The position numbers and the translations under genes were made by a program. This document shows, one piece after another, positions 34,701 to 46,900 of a stretch of 64,000 nucleotides of DNA. Location: the NCBI GenBank assembly GCA_914767885.1, contig CAJZBQ010000061.1:329584-393583 (forward strand), in the 5' to 3' direction. The stretch is from Blepharisma stoltei. Taxonomy: Eukaryota; Ciliophora; Heterotrichea; Heterotrichida; Blepharismidae. Below the pieces are notes generated by a model. It saw nothing but the letters and a program-made list of their open reading frames with translations, was not told the DNA's origin and did no database searches. How positions within the stretch are numbered: the first letter of the stretch is position 1; each line of letters begins with the position of its first letter.

Positions 34701-37700
34701 CAGCACAGCTACTACAAAGAATGTCACAGATTTCGCAGGTTTCTGACGATTGAATCCAAATAGAATTAGGATTGCAAGCACAGTTTCCGCTGTTTAATGA
34801 AGCGCTTGCAATGCAAGATGTGCAGTCTCCATCAAATTTTGTGCAAGAAAAGCACTCCTTTTGCTTGCACAATCGGCAGGTTAGAGCTGATCTGCACCCA
34901 TATGTACTACAGCTTCCTAAGCAATCACTGCAAGAAGATGAATAAAACTTTCCAAATTCGCAAGAGTCAGGGCATATTTTTTCCGAAGGACAGTTTGTGC
35001 ATCCAGAAGAGCATCCAGATCCAATTCATTCGCTTAATGAATGCAAATTATCGTTATATATTTTTAAACTCCACAAAAATCCAGTAAATGAGTCAGAAAT
35101 ACTTTGTTTCCCTATAGTAATCTGCCCTAAACTCATAAAGGGCTGTTTATTAGTGCTTGATAAGTTTGAAATTGAGCTTCCATCTAAAATATATGATGCT
35201 ATAGAATACCCATTAACGATATCAGAACAAAATGCTATGTTGTGCCAAGCACCAAATAAGTTTTCTGTTCCTGTTAGAGTTATTGCTGATGAGTCTTGCA
35301 ATTGCACTATGAAATTTATATATCCACTTGCAGAAACTGAAGCAACCATAAGTAAAACAGATCCATTCAATTGCGATATTATATTTCCCTGAGAAATTGG
35401 CCTTGCTCATATGGTAATCGTAAATCATGGACTTATAATGAGGCTTGCAGCTGAAGTCATGTATTTTCCAGAAGAAAAATAATATCCCCTGCTTATAGAA
35501 GGAATGGGATCTGCTGCATCAAAAGAAGGGTAGGGGTCAGATGATGAGCCTACTGTAAAATCATCCACTGAATCTAAATAAATTAAATTTTGCAAAGCCA
35601 ATGAAATTATAGGAGTTGCTGGAGGATTTGTGCACTGATTTAAAGAAGTATCTTGAGTGTAGCCTGCTGGGCATGAGGAAAAGCATTGATTATTACTCCC
35701 ACCTCCTGAGCAGATAAAAAATTTTGTTTTTTCTTGGAGGGGTAACTAATTTTTCAAAATTTTAAATTAAAAATGCATGCTTTGAAGTTTAACAGAATTA
35801 GCTAGAGATTTCATATATTATCACTTATTTTTTTTTTGTAGAAATATCTTTTGTTCGCTCATCAGTTATTTTCCCAAAAAATAGGGAGTTTCCAATATAG
35901 TTTTTGCTAGCACACGGAGGAAATAAGCAGATAATAGTTTGATTTGCAAGTTATGCATTGATTGTACACCAAATATCCAGTACAACTTGCACACCCGATT
36001 GTACAGGCCCAATTGCATGAAAGCCCGTCTCCTGAAACTAAATAGTTTGTATTGCAAGCACACACTCCTGCTGAAGGTGTTGCATTCGAAACACAGTTAA
36101 TGCATTCTCCTGAATCAAATCCACTACAAGTATCACATAGTAAATCATAGCAAATATTACAATTTTGACTTCTTCTGCATCCTAAACTGCATGAATTGCA
36201 GCTGCTGCATGAAGATCCCGTATAATAGTTATTTATATCACAAGTTCACAGGCAACTTTTGCCTAGCCCAGTTCCACATAAATTATTTACTTGTGAAGAA
36301 AAATCAGTAATTGGGACATTTCATAGCGTAAACCAATAAATAAACCCCTGAAAGGTAGCAGTTGTGCTTTTTCCTATATACAAAGTTTTCGAAGCTTGAT
36401 CTCGGAAAATCTTACCATTTACAGTAATAGGTGTTACTGCTTCATTATTAGAGTAAATAGTAATAGATGTCGCTGTGATCGAAGAAATCACTGTAAATGA
36501 TATATGGTTTCATCCAGGTGGATTCGAGATAGCTGGAGTAATAATTGGAGTTACAGCTTCGTTTAGGTCTTCAAGTAAAATTTTTAATGAGCCATTAGAT
36601 GATAAGGCCGCATAAGTTTCTTTATATATTATGTCACCATTTGATATAGAATATATTCAAGTACCTACTGAAAAACTATGTGAAAGATACACCTCTGCAC
36701 TAGAGTATATATATTTTCCAGAAGAAAAATAAAGTCCTCTTTTATAAGCAGGAATGGGATCAGCAGATTCTGGTGAATTTCAAAACTGATAGGTATTTAA
36801 GCTTGCCCCTGTTATGAAAATGCTGTAGCTCCCCGCAAAATCTCCATAAAAAGTCTGATCGATTACAGGGTTTGTAACATTTTTACAATGAGGAGAAGTG
36901 AATCCATAGGGGCATTCACGAATGCATAAATTCCCAACAGCAAAATTGCAGGTAGTGCATAGAAAGTATCCAGCTGCAGAACAAGTCTGGCAGTTTTGTG
37001 TGGTTTCATTAAAATATGCATCAGTGTCGCAATAGCAAGAGCCATATTCTAACTTCACTTCTGTGTATAAGTAAAAACCATTGGAAAATCCAAAATAAAC
37101 CTCCACGAACAAAAAGTTTTACAAAAAAATGTGTTAATGTATAGTGATAAGTATTATAGTGAAATATCTAGCTAATTTTTGGAAACTTAAACAGCATAAA
37201 TTCTTCAAATTAAACTAATTTTTATTTTCCAATTTAAAATCTCAAAAAAAAAATTGTATAAAATTTAATATAAAAATTTTAAAAAAAATCACCCTCTCCA
37301 TGAGCAAGCAAGATATCTTGCTAGCCCATGGAGGGATATTAAGTAAGCATTGGGTATACAAGAAAAGCAGTCTCCCGTGAATTCTTCGCATGATAAGCAT
37401 GTGCTTTGTTTGCACAATCTACAAGTTAAGCCATTTCTACAGCCATAAGCGCAGTAAGACAAACAGTTTCCACAGCTAGCTCCTGGGTATGTATTTATCA
37501 AGCACTCACTAAGGCACACTAAACTGCTAGGACATTTAGAGCATGACCCATTGCATCCACTGTTAGCATAGTCTAATCCATAGCTTAGAGAATCTGGGTA
37601 TATAGTAATTCTATCAACAAATCCAGTGAATCCATTATTCATGCTAGGACTGCTTCCTATAAACAACAACCCAGAAGGATTATCTTTTAGATATGAAAGC

Positions 37701-40700
37701 ATAGCAGTTTTTGGAGCACAATCCACCGCTCCATTGACATATAAATTAACAGTGGTCGATCCGAAAGCATCAATATTCGATATTTGAGAAGTATCAGAAT
37801 TTAAGCTTGCAGTTGCTGAAATTAAATTTCATGAATTGAGTAAGCTAGAACTTGAGGTTAAATCATTTCAAACTGAGGTTCAAAAAGAACTAAATGTGCA
37901 ATTAAAATATGCTTGGCCAGTATTCTTTATGCTTAATTGGAAATTATAATCAGAAACATATTTCGCCATAAGATAGCCACCTCCAAATACTTTTAATCGT
38001 TATTGTTGTATTATCTATTACGTTTAACGTCTTACGGGGCAGCCGTTTCCAGAGCTTCTGCCATATTTGTCCACGTGTCGGGCCCATGGACCTCTGGATC
38101 GATCCACTTTATTGTACCATGGCACTGGCACAATACAGCGTTCCGGCTTTGACGGGCAAGTGCTTTTAATCACAATGAAATAGTAAAACTCGTTCCAATC
38201 ATATAAGTTGTAGATATAGAGCTGTTGCCAGAAAAATAATACCCGCGATTTATAGCAGGCCAAGGATCATTTGAATCATAGATAGGGTACTTATTTGTAT
38301 CAATGTTTCCTACTTTTAGTGAGCTGATAGCATCAAGTTTAATCAGATTGTAGAAATCTGAGAAAAATAGAGTTGATCCTGAAATATCACAGGTATTTGT
38401 TAAAGAGTTCATTGTATATCCACTGGGGCACTTAGAAATGCACATACCGCTATTTAAGTAATATCCCGAAAAGCATGATGTGCAAGAGTTGAATATAAAA
38501 CTCAAGCATTTTTTGCAGCCAGCAGGGCACGCTAAGCAAATATAGTTGTATCTGATAAAATAGCCGTCAATGCAAGCACAAGCTTGAGAAGGAGCATCTG
38601 AAGAAAAACCTACGCACTTTGTGCATGATCCTGGGCTGAAATTGGTGCACGAAGCACATAGAGGGTCAGCGCATTGATTACAAAAGACATTTCTGGGGCA
38701 TCCTGTAAGAGAATTATCACAGGTAGAACAGTTTGTAGCATCATTATACGAAGCTAAAGTATAGGGAGAGAGACACAAACTTGCTAACCCTAATCCGCAA
38801 ATATTATCATTAATTCATGAAGAAAAATCAGTGACTAGCACATTTCATAGTTGGAACGAATAAATATACCCCACAAAGCAATTATAATATGCATTAATTC
38901 TTAAGGAGCCTGCATTAAAAAGTGGTCTATAAATTGCACCTGATCTAGTTATAGTATACGTTGGGACTCCATTCACAAAAGCATTTATTTGTACGCTATT
39001 GTATCCGTAGTTCATGGTAAATGATAAATAATTCCATGCATCATTCGGCACTATTGCTGCATTCGTAGAAAATTTAATCTTTGTAGCCCAACCATTGCTT
39101 ATTTGATACAATAAAGACGCATCTGTAGAAAACACAAAATCATAGTTATAATACGTAATAAAATAAGATACCAGGTTTCCATGGATTAGAGTATTCACCC
39201 AAACTCCAACTGAAATATCATGATTTAGCCAAAGAGAGTCAGCTTGCAAATAGGTATTTTGAGTGAGAAGTAATCCTCTCTGAGCTGAAGTTGCAGAGTC
39301 ATAGCTGTCAAGTGTCTTAAAAAAGTTATAGCGAGTTGAATCAATTTTGGTTTTGAATGGCCCATATGTTGTCAGAAGACCTGAATTAAATAGTTCATTG
39401 ATAACTGGAGTTGATACAGGAGAACAGCCAGAGCCAAAGCCATATGGGCAACCGGGTAAACAAATTAATCCTACAAGAGTGGACCCTGAATAGCACACTG
39501 AGCACTCGTAAAAGGTAGTGCCCAGGCATGTTTTGCAGTACCTGTCACAGAATGAGCATGAGAGAGTTTCTGGGTACCAAAAATAAGAATTCTTGCAGAC
39601 GCAGCCGCCATTTCCATCTGGAGAGGCGTTTGAAACACATGAAGTGCATGGACCTGAAAATGATAGGCAGCTATTGCATGCAGGCATTCGACATAGTCCA
39701 CATGAGATACTATTTCTACAGCCTCCTGTGCATCCACTAACCCCTCCCAGTAATAAAGCAAGTTTTTGGTTATTAATCGGGATTTTACACAAAATTTTCA
39801 AATAGTAAATTAGATCGAAATTACTTTTATTAGTGGCTTTCAGATTAAAGTGAAAAAAATCCATTTTTCCCAAATTATCCTCCAAAAATATACATAAAAA
39901 TGATGACAAAAAAGCCGCCTCCTGACCCATTTTCTTCAAAGCCAGCAGGTATGAATGGCAATGGCAGAAAAAGGCCTGAATCCTTTGTGCATATCGGGCT
40001 TGGCCCTAAGGAGCTAATTTCTGGAACTAAGACATCATTTGAAAAGATAGGGCCAGCAAAAGCACCAGAGGGTCACGAAGTAACATCTGCCTAGCGAGAA
40101 ACTGAGTTTCGATCCAGTTGGTGGGTCCATAGGCTCCAGGAGAATGGAAGTTAAGATTGATCGTGCGAATCCATGCCTGCAGCGGGGAGAAAGGGTGCCT
40201 GCCGGGTCTTTCTTGGAGGTGAACATTTTAGGGTGGAAATCCTCAGTCTTCTAAGGACGAACTGCTAATTCAAATAATTAATCCCCAAAATCAGTAAATT
40301 TCATTCTATTCATATAAAATGTACTATATATTAAAATATTAAGCTAAAATCCACACGAAAAATCAAAACTTTGCTTATTGCTGGAAGAGTGAGGCAATTA
40401 GTGCAAGTTGAAGTAGAAGTATCTAAATACTTTAAGAATGAGCACATAGGAAATATTATTCCATTTGGGCACTGAGCGCCTCCACATCCAGCCGTATTTC
40501 AGTCAGTGCTATATTGAGTTTCATCATTATAAGCTGAAAAACTCCATAAAAATCCCACAAAACCTCCCGATGCGTTCCCGATGTACATACTTCCTAAATC
40601 TTTCAAATATGCTAAATTTGATGATAAAGATGAGCTCACAAGAGCATTATTAATATATATAATCAAGTTCGTTTTGCCCAAGAAGACAAGCCCAACTATT

Positions 40701-43231
40701 GATAAATACTTTCAATTATTTAGCACTGAAGAAGTCCCTGATATATTTATTGAAGAAGAATCAGATAAAGTCAGAAAAGCCGAAGGAATACCTGCCCCCG
40801 TAATTGAGATTGAAATGTATGTTGTCGTAGAAGTTTTTCTGAACAAAGCACCTCCAGATATTGGGTATACCCAAAAATTCAAAGATAAAAAAGGTGACAT
40901 ATAAATTCCTGTACTTGTCAAATAGCTTGAAGATTTGAAATAGTATCCTCTGTTATAAGAAGGAACAGGGTCATTAACATCATAACTTGGATACACATTA
41001 TTATTTAATAAGCCAACCTGAAAGTCTGAAATTTTATCCAGAAGTATAATTTCATTGAAGGTTGCTTCTACAACCAAATTTGTTATTTGGATGCATTTAT
41101 TTAATACGCTGTCTTGCGAATACTTTGATGGACAGGATGTCATACATATTCCTCTAAGTAAATAAGTCCCTGATGAGCAGGCAGTGCATGAATAATAGCC
41201 TGGTCCAGAGCATGCTATGCAAGAAGTGCTACATAGGCTACATATAGATAGCCCATTTGGCTTATAATATCCGGTATTGCATGCACATGGATTTCCCGCT
41301 GCATTTGTTATACATTGACTACAGCTTCCGCTGTTAAACGAGCTGCAAATTCCACATAAATTATCATTGCAAATATTGCAATTTCCGTTTAAAACACATC
41401 CAAGTGTGCATCCTCCGTCGCATGCAGTGCAGGCTGATCCCCAAAACAAAAATCCGCAATTTCACAAGCAACTGATTCCATTCCCTGACCCGCATCCTCC
41501 ATCTCCCATTTCTCCGGAAAAATCATTGATAATCCCTCCCCAGAGTTTAAAATAGCTTACAAATCCATTATAATTATTCGAAACACTCTTTCCTATAAAT
41601 AATTTATCATTGCTAGAAGGCCTAAATACATAGTTGCTTATGGAATTTGGTGCACTGGGAGAGTTATTGGAGTACACAATAAGTGATGTTTGTTTATTGG
41701 AGAAGCTGACTGAAAAAGAAAGATAATTTCAGCTAGAGGTACTTATTGAGACTGAGTTAGATAAAGAGGCTGTTGATGTATTATCCCATGAAATTAATAA
41801 CAATGTAGCTAAGCCTGCTGAAGAAACCTTAAGATTCCCATATGAATTCCCTAAAATATCGCCTGCTTGAGGTCTTATTCATAAGGAAATTGTAAATGTA
41901 TGCGAAAGATCAATAGCACCTGCTAAATATTTCCCAGAAGTAAAATACAGACCGCGATTTTGAGTTGGTACAGGATCTATAGTTTCTGGAGAGTTAAAAA
42001 ATTGATAACTTGAAGAGTCAGTCCCAGTGTTAAAAATCCCATAGCTTCCTGCAAAAGGAACATTAAAATCAGTCGAAATAAAAATTCCAGGATTTACAGC
42101 GCAGCTTCCAAAACCATATGGGCATGAATTTAAGCATATCCCACCAATCAAAAATTTTCCAGCTTTGCATGTATTGCAGCTCCAAGTTTGACTGCAAGCA
42201 TCACACAAAGCATCACAACAGCCTGGAACCAGTCCAGTATTGCAGCTTGTGCACATTGAAGTTTCATAACCATTACAAGCCGTACAATCTAAGCTTTTGC
42301 ATACTAAACAATTTTCACTTCTGATGCATCATGGTCAGCTTTGACAAGAGCCGCTACATAATTGGCAATTTGATCCGCCCCAGAAATAAGAATTTAAGCA
42401 GGTAGGAGGATTGATGGAAGGAAAATTTATTGTATTATCACTATTAACTTGGATTCAATAAATAAAGCCTTGGAAAGAATTTGTTGGATGCCCTATTACT
42501 CAGTCATAGCTCCCATTAGGGAAATTTGCTTCTCTGCCTGAAATAGTTAGTATGTGTGGGGTATTATTTATAATAATTTGTAAATCAATTGAGTTATAAG
42601 CTGTTTGAGTAAATTGAAAAGTCACGCCCTCTCAAGAATTACTTAATGCAAGTCCTTGAATAGATGCTAAAACACTATTTCCTGAGTCTAGCTGGTTTTT
42701 CAATAATAAACTCATATGATAGTTGCCAGACAAAGTTTCAATTTTAATATACTCTAAAGTTCCAATTTTAGCATAAAAAATAACACCAGAAAAAGAAATA
42801 GGAAAAATCCAAATGTTCATTGTAAATAAATAGCTAGGAATATAAATATTTGAGTTTTCTATTGCTGAAGTGCTCGCAAAATAAAATCCTCTATCTACAG
42901 TGGGCAGAGGAGTATTTTGATTTGAATCACCAAATTGAAGATTAGAAAGGTTTGAGAAGCTTGCAACTGTTTTTGCAGTAAGATCTTTCTGAGTCGTAAA
43001 GTCAATCGTAAAAACTTGGCCAAATGGAGATGAGCAGGATGGTATTGGAGTTGAAGAAAATACTGAGTTAGATGGACAAGTTTCCACACAGAGTAAATTT
43101 CCTATCAGACTGTAGCCAGTTGAGCAAAGAGTGCAAGGAACTGCACAAGAAGATGAATCACAAAATATGCAGCATTGAGAAATTGCCAATTGAAGTAGAG
43201 ATGCTATTAATAAATAAAACTTCACCCTCAT
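28762..43231 (-). CDS. S6: largest surface protein of the array, interrupted by nine elements
   Basis: ATG at 43229-43231 (MRVKFYLLIASLLQLAISQC, signal peptide), TAA at 28762-28764. Collapsing nine insertions leaves 10968 bp, which is 3655 codons plus stop. The ectodomain carries many more alternating modules than S3: laminin-G-like signatures RGFYF, RGLYF or RGYYF recur at about 42900, 41950, 40950, 39290, 38240, 36730, 35480, 34290 and 32740, each followed by a furin-like Cys block. The beta domain and membrane region (29988-28762) are of the S2/S9 class (FRTEKGLLATQYYLIFFARR, LRDYPKTEVTINA). The extra modules suggest internal duplication. The protein is probably a very large adhesive or sensory surface protein; that is inference from the architecture only. 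I see no second start or membrane region within it, so one gene is preferred over two. Confidence 0.75.
30210..30580. mobile_element. Retroposon-like insertion R5 in S6
   Basis: AAGTCAACTA at 30200-30209 and 30581-30590 bounds a 371-bp GC-richer insert with no family resemblance I can name. It lies directly beside R6, sharing part of the target site, so the two inserted one after the other. Confidence 0.65.
30594..31343 (-). mobile_element. Retroposon-like insertion R6 in S6, same family as R1 and R4
   Basis: CAACTAAGG (30585-30593) and CAACAAAGG (31344-31352). In reverse complement it begins ATATATATTCAAATGGCGGC, ATG included, matching the R1 and R4 leader, and carries the same blocks (CTCTRCCGA, GGAATCAAGCTACT, TATGGCCAA near the 3' end). 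Removing R5 and R6 restores CTFVDFSAKL before the beta domain. Confidence 0.7.
32214..32622 (-). mobile_element. Retroposon-like insertion R7 in S6
   Basis: ATTGAAGAGAAGG at 32201-32213 and 32623-32635. Read on the minus strand it is homologous to R10 (46353-47175): CAATGAAGGAGCTGCAA here, AAATGAAGGAGATGCAA there, then YTGAAGAC. Removal restores PEAPFSSIMSKHSNS. The minus-strand frame contains TAGs, so this copy is decayed. Confidence 0.75.
33792..34249. mobile_element. TNA-family element (TGA duplication) in S6
   Basis: TGA at 33789-33791 and 34250-34252. The left end is CTCCACAATCG, the right end CGCTTATGAAGTGTGGGAG. It carries a diverged core (TTATGCTTTAGAATGTAAGG, GAATTAGCTTGAGATTTCAT). 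Removal restores NGKFLKSSVSLYLSTSFSLG. Confidence 0.85.
34340..34504. other. TA-bounded IES-like insertion in S6
   Basis: TA at 34338-34339 and 34505-34506. No obvious inverted ends. Removal restores NSNTYFFNSPENDDPIPA, as in the paralogous modules (YQFFNSPETYDPIPA). Confidence 0.75.
35696..35923. mobile_element. TNA-family-like element with TA boundary in S6
   Basis: TA at 35694-35695 and 35924-35925. The ends are CTCCCACCTCCTGAGCAG and, inverted, TTTCCTCCGTGTGCTAGC. The core (AAATGCATGCTTTGAAGTTT, ACAGAATTAGCTAGAGATTT) is that of the TNA family, but no matching TNA triplet is found. Removal gives SNYYLLNNQCFSSCPAGY. Confidence 0.7.
37099..37343. mobile_element. TNA-family element (TAA duplication) in S6
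   Basis: TAA at 37096-37098 and 37344-37346. The left end is ACCTCCACGAACAAAAAG and the core is in reverse orientation (AGTGATAAGTATTATAGTGA, AACTTAAACAGCATAAATTC). Near the right end GCAAGATATCTTGC is palindromic. Removal restores IPNAYFGFSNGFYLYTEVKL. Confidence 0.8.
37999..38162. mobile_element. Short retroposon-like insertion R8 in S6
   Basis: CTTTTAATC at 37990-37998 and 38163-38171 flanks 164 bp, GC-rich from about 38020 on. Removal restores FTISLWLKVFGGGYLMAKYV. No homology to the other insertions in the window that I can see. Confidence 0.7.
39740..40398. mobile_element. 659-bp TA-bounded element with inverted ends and an internal coding remnant
   Basis: TA at 39738-39739 and 40399-40400. 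The inverted ends match over about 30 bp (CCAGTAATAAAGCAAGTTTT left, CCAGCAATAAGCAAAGTTTT right, inverted). Removal restores STCTSGCTGGCRNS. The middle is GC-richer and coding-like (listed separately), so a gene or retroposon fragment sits inside the TA element. Confidence 0.85.
39900..40254 (+). pseudogene. Coding remnant inside the 39740-40398 element
   Basis: ATG at 39900 follows AATATACATAAAA, close to the leader of R1 and R3. The frame gives 64 aa (MMTKKPPPDPFSSKPAG, then GLGPKELISGTKTSFEKIG) to TAG at 40092. A +1-shifted frame continues from 40087 to TAA at 40252 (FDPVGGSIGSRR, VPAGSFLEVNILGWKSS). Composition is unlike the host gene. No family recognised. Probably a frameshifted retroposed coding sequence. 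Confidence 0.45.
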
Positions 43232-43980
43232 TAATTATATATATTGAGAGAATTAAAAATATATTTTCATCAAATGCACCATTTTATGCAACAACCACGC
43301 AGGAATATTCTAAATCATCTTTTATAAATATTTTAATTTTTCTAAAAAATTCATGCTTTTTGATCGAAAAACCTTTGAAAATTAGTTTTATAAACACAAA
43401 ACAATCAGCTTAATCGCGAAATCGCAGTTTCTAAACCGATTTTTCTTACATTATTGTTCAAGCATAGAATTTAGAGTTAAAGAGAAAAAAGATAAGCCCT
43501 AGATCTTGTTTTATCTAAGAAGCGCATATAAGATAGGCCTATTTTTAAGAAATAAAATAAAATGCTAAACAGCGTTCAAATAAATAATCCGAATTAATAG
43601 CAATATCTAGCTTAATTAATTTCTTTATAATAATCTTAATGATATACGGGCTTTATATTAATATTATTTGAAAACAATAGAATTTTGGAGTTAATACATT
43701 TTTAAAAGATCAATGCTAATAAAATGATAGCATGAATTTTCCATTAGTCTAAACTAATTTTTGCATCATCAATATTGAAGGTTCACTATTGTTTCTTTCT
43801 GGGATTAATAATTATGATGCTTTGGGAAATATTACAAATATTCCACATTTGCAGAGGTCAAATTCTAAAATAAAATCATTAAAAGAGAATTTTATGTTTA
43901 TATATAATATTTTAACTGATAAATATTATGTTTAATTGATTCTATTCGATGCTAGTTTTTCTTAATAGTTCGTTCTATAT
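43232..43980. other. Intergenic, S6 start to S7 end
   Basis: 749 bp, AT-rich, no gene, RNA or repeat recognised. It should contain the S6 promoter. Confidence 0.5.
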
Positions 43981-46900
43981 TTACATAGTTTCTTGAATTT
44001 CTTCCATCGGGTGAATACTTAATTTAGCGTTTCCATATAAATTTAGCTTATATCTGAGAATTTGATGAAGAGTTCTTACAAAAATAGCGATAGATGTGCA
44101 TAATTGTGTTCCAATAATTATAATAGAAATAAAAATAATACAGTTTTCAGTATAATATATCATCTTTGGACTTATATCAAATAAGTAAAATGAAGTGATA
44201 AACATAATTAGTCCAATCATAATCTCGCTCACCAAGTTTGAAATCTGAATAATTTTATCTTCAAAAGGTCAATAAATGAGTAAATAAAATATACTGAGCA
44301 ACGAGCATATAATATTAATTGAAATCTGCATCTTTGGGCTCTCACTTAAAAACGCCAAATTTGTTGCATATATAAATCTCCTTAGAAAGTAAACAAAATA
44401 ATAAAGGGAATAGAGCAGTCCTCTTTCAGTCTGAAATTCATAAAAAAATGAATCATATAAAGAATTGAATTCTTTTTCTTTGGTTTGGATTTTGAATCTA
44501 TTTCTATAAGAAAATCTCAAAAACGCAAGAGGAGAAACTATAAACAGCGAAACAACTATAAAACAAATAATGATATTTGCTATTTGAATTCAATTATTGA
44601 CTTTAAACATTTTTAGGCCCACAAGTGCAGCAGCACCAAGTTCAAGGTAGCATTGTATCCAGAATCTTATATAGAAACCATATTTATAATTTTTGAAAAT
44701 TCTTAGAAATCTTTTACCAACCAATCTATACGAGCAATCAGCAAAGTATATAGCGAATGGTAGTGAAATTATTGATGCAACTATTATAAAAAAATCATCG
44801 CCTTGGTTCAGTAAAATTAAATCAGTATCATATCCAAAATTTCTTGCTTCATCATAAGCTCTGCTGCCTTCTTTTTCATCTATTAAATACTCAAAAACAT
44901 TTGGAAAAAGGTTATATGAATTTAAATTCGATAAATACTCACTTATTTTTTCAGAAAAAGGAATTCCTGATAATGATAAATAGCTGAGAATTTGTAAGCA
45001 ATTCAATAAACCCCATAAGGAGCTTGGATTTGGATTGAAAAATGATAGAGCTACACTTCCAATAACTGCACTTTCAACAGTTGTTGTTACTTTTGCAGTA
45101 ATTGCAGCTACTACTATACTATAAGAATTTGGGTCGTATTCATTGAGTGTTGAGCTAATCGTAGAAGAGTCCAAAATCCCATTATAAATTGACCTTATCT
45201 GGGACAGATCAAAAAATTTTACATTGACTATTGTATTTTTTTCAATTTTGTCCTTAATTTGTGTTGGAATGATATAATAAGTATTATTTATTTGTTCGAG
45301 GCTCCAAGTGATTTCTGGGCCATTTTCAATTCATATTATGAAATCATCTAATGTAAGTGTGTACTGCAAAGGATCTGAAAAATTGAGGGATAAAGTATCA
45401 TCTGAAAAAACTAAGAGATTAACAGAAAATGAAACATATGTGCATGCTGTGGTTCCATTATAGCTAATATTGCAGACACAAGAGTTATTTTTGAGGGAAG
45501 CATTTGGCTTGCAACTTATGCATTCATTTGGAGAGTTATCTGAGCAAATATCACATAAGGAATCATTAGAAACTAAAGAAATAAAATTGTGATTTTGATA
45601 GATGGTGGTTCCGGAAGCGCATTCAGATTGGATCCATCCAACATATTCTTTTTATCCCAGGCTGTCGAGTTACTTTCTAGAGGTAGCTCACTCAAAATGG
45701 TAGGCTCCTTTTTCCTCGTTTGGTTCCGAAGTTTATGGTGGCTTGGTCTTTTGGAGTTAAGAAAAGGCAATAGTCAGTGGCTAATTCCATTTAAAGCCAA
45801 TATTAATCTTAATCTTACAAACTAAGCAATTTTCCTTGGTGTCTTTGCAACTGTTGTTGCAGCTTGAATCGCATTTAAGACAATTATTATACCCTGGCCC
45901 TTCCCAAGATTCAGTGATGTTGCAATTAGGTATGCATGTCCCAGTTATATTGCAAACTCTGCAGTTCTCCAAGCATGATGTTTGTGATAAGAGTCCAATC
46001 TCATAAGCTTTATTATATATTCTTATTTCATACAAAAATCCTTGGAAAAAGTCTCCAATTCCTTGGGAAATCTGCCTAGCACCAATAAGAGTAACTACGT
46101 CAGAATTAATATCTTGAAAATATCCAAAACCAGCAATATACGGAGTATCTTGATTAGTATTAGCATAACATGTTGCAACAGAATGCCCACTAGTATCAAC
46201 TGCAACTATAAATGCTAAATGATTTCATTCAAAATTGTGAAGTGATATCTTGCTTGAATAAATAAATATAGAATTGTCTATTAAAAACGTTAAAATTGGC
46301 ATTGCATTAACTAAAGTGATAGCATAGACAATTGAATAGTTATCAGAAATATCAAGAAAAATATGGCCTATAATATGCGTAGCTCGGCCGACTCTAACTC
46401 CCCCCCTCCGTGAGTGAACAAAACCATTAGAAAAATCGCTATTTTTTGCCCAAAAACCCGCCCTCCGTGAGTGAACAAAATTTTTTTTAATAGAAAAATT
46501 TTTTATGGAAAAAAAATTTGATATATAAGTGATAATTATTATAATGAAATCTAGAGCTAATTTCTGTTTAATTTTAAACAAATTGCTTTTTAAAACATAA
46601 ATTTTATAAATTAAATTAATATTTGCTTTCAATTTTTTGCGAATTAGGATTTTTATAAATTTCGAAAAAAAAATTAACCCCCCTCCGTGAGTGAACAAAA
46701 TTTTTGTTCACTCACGAGGGGGGGGTAAGCTACTTTTATTTTGGCTAATTTTCTACCCAGTGAGATTTTGCACCTTAGAAGAGCATCTTTCCTCATGCCA
46801 AGTCATATCATCGAGTCAACGGGCCTTGGGATTCTGGAATAAGATGACTGGTGATGGACCGACTTCAAGTTGTGCAGGAAGAAGACAGGGCAGTGTAAGC

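Noticed and set aside
34797-35392. Plus-strand ORFs of 96 and 131 aa within S6
   Set aside because: Antisense to conserved laminin-G and Cys modules, with no independent support.
28762-43231. S6 as two separate genes
   Set aside because: No internal signal peptide or membrane region, and the collapsed frame is continuous with an exact multiple of three.
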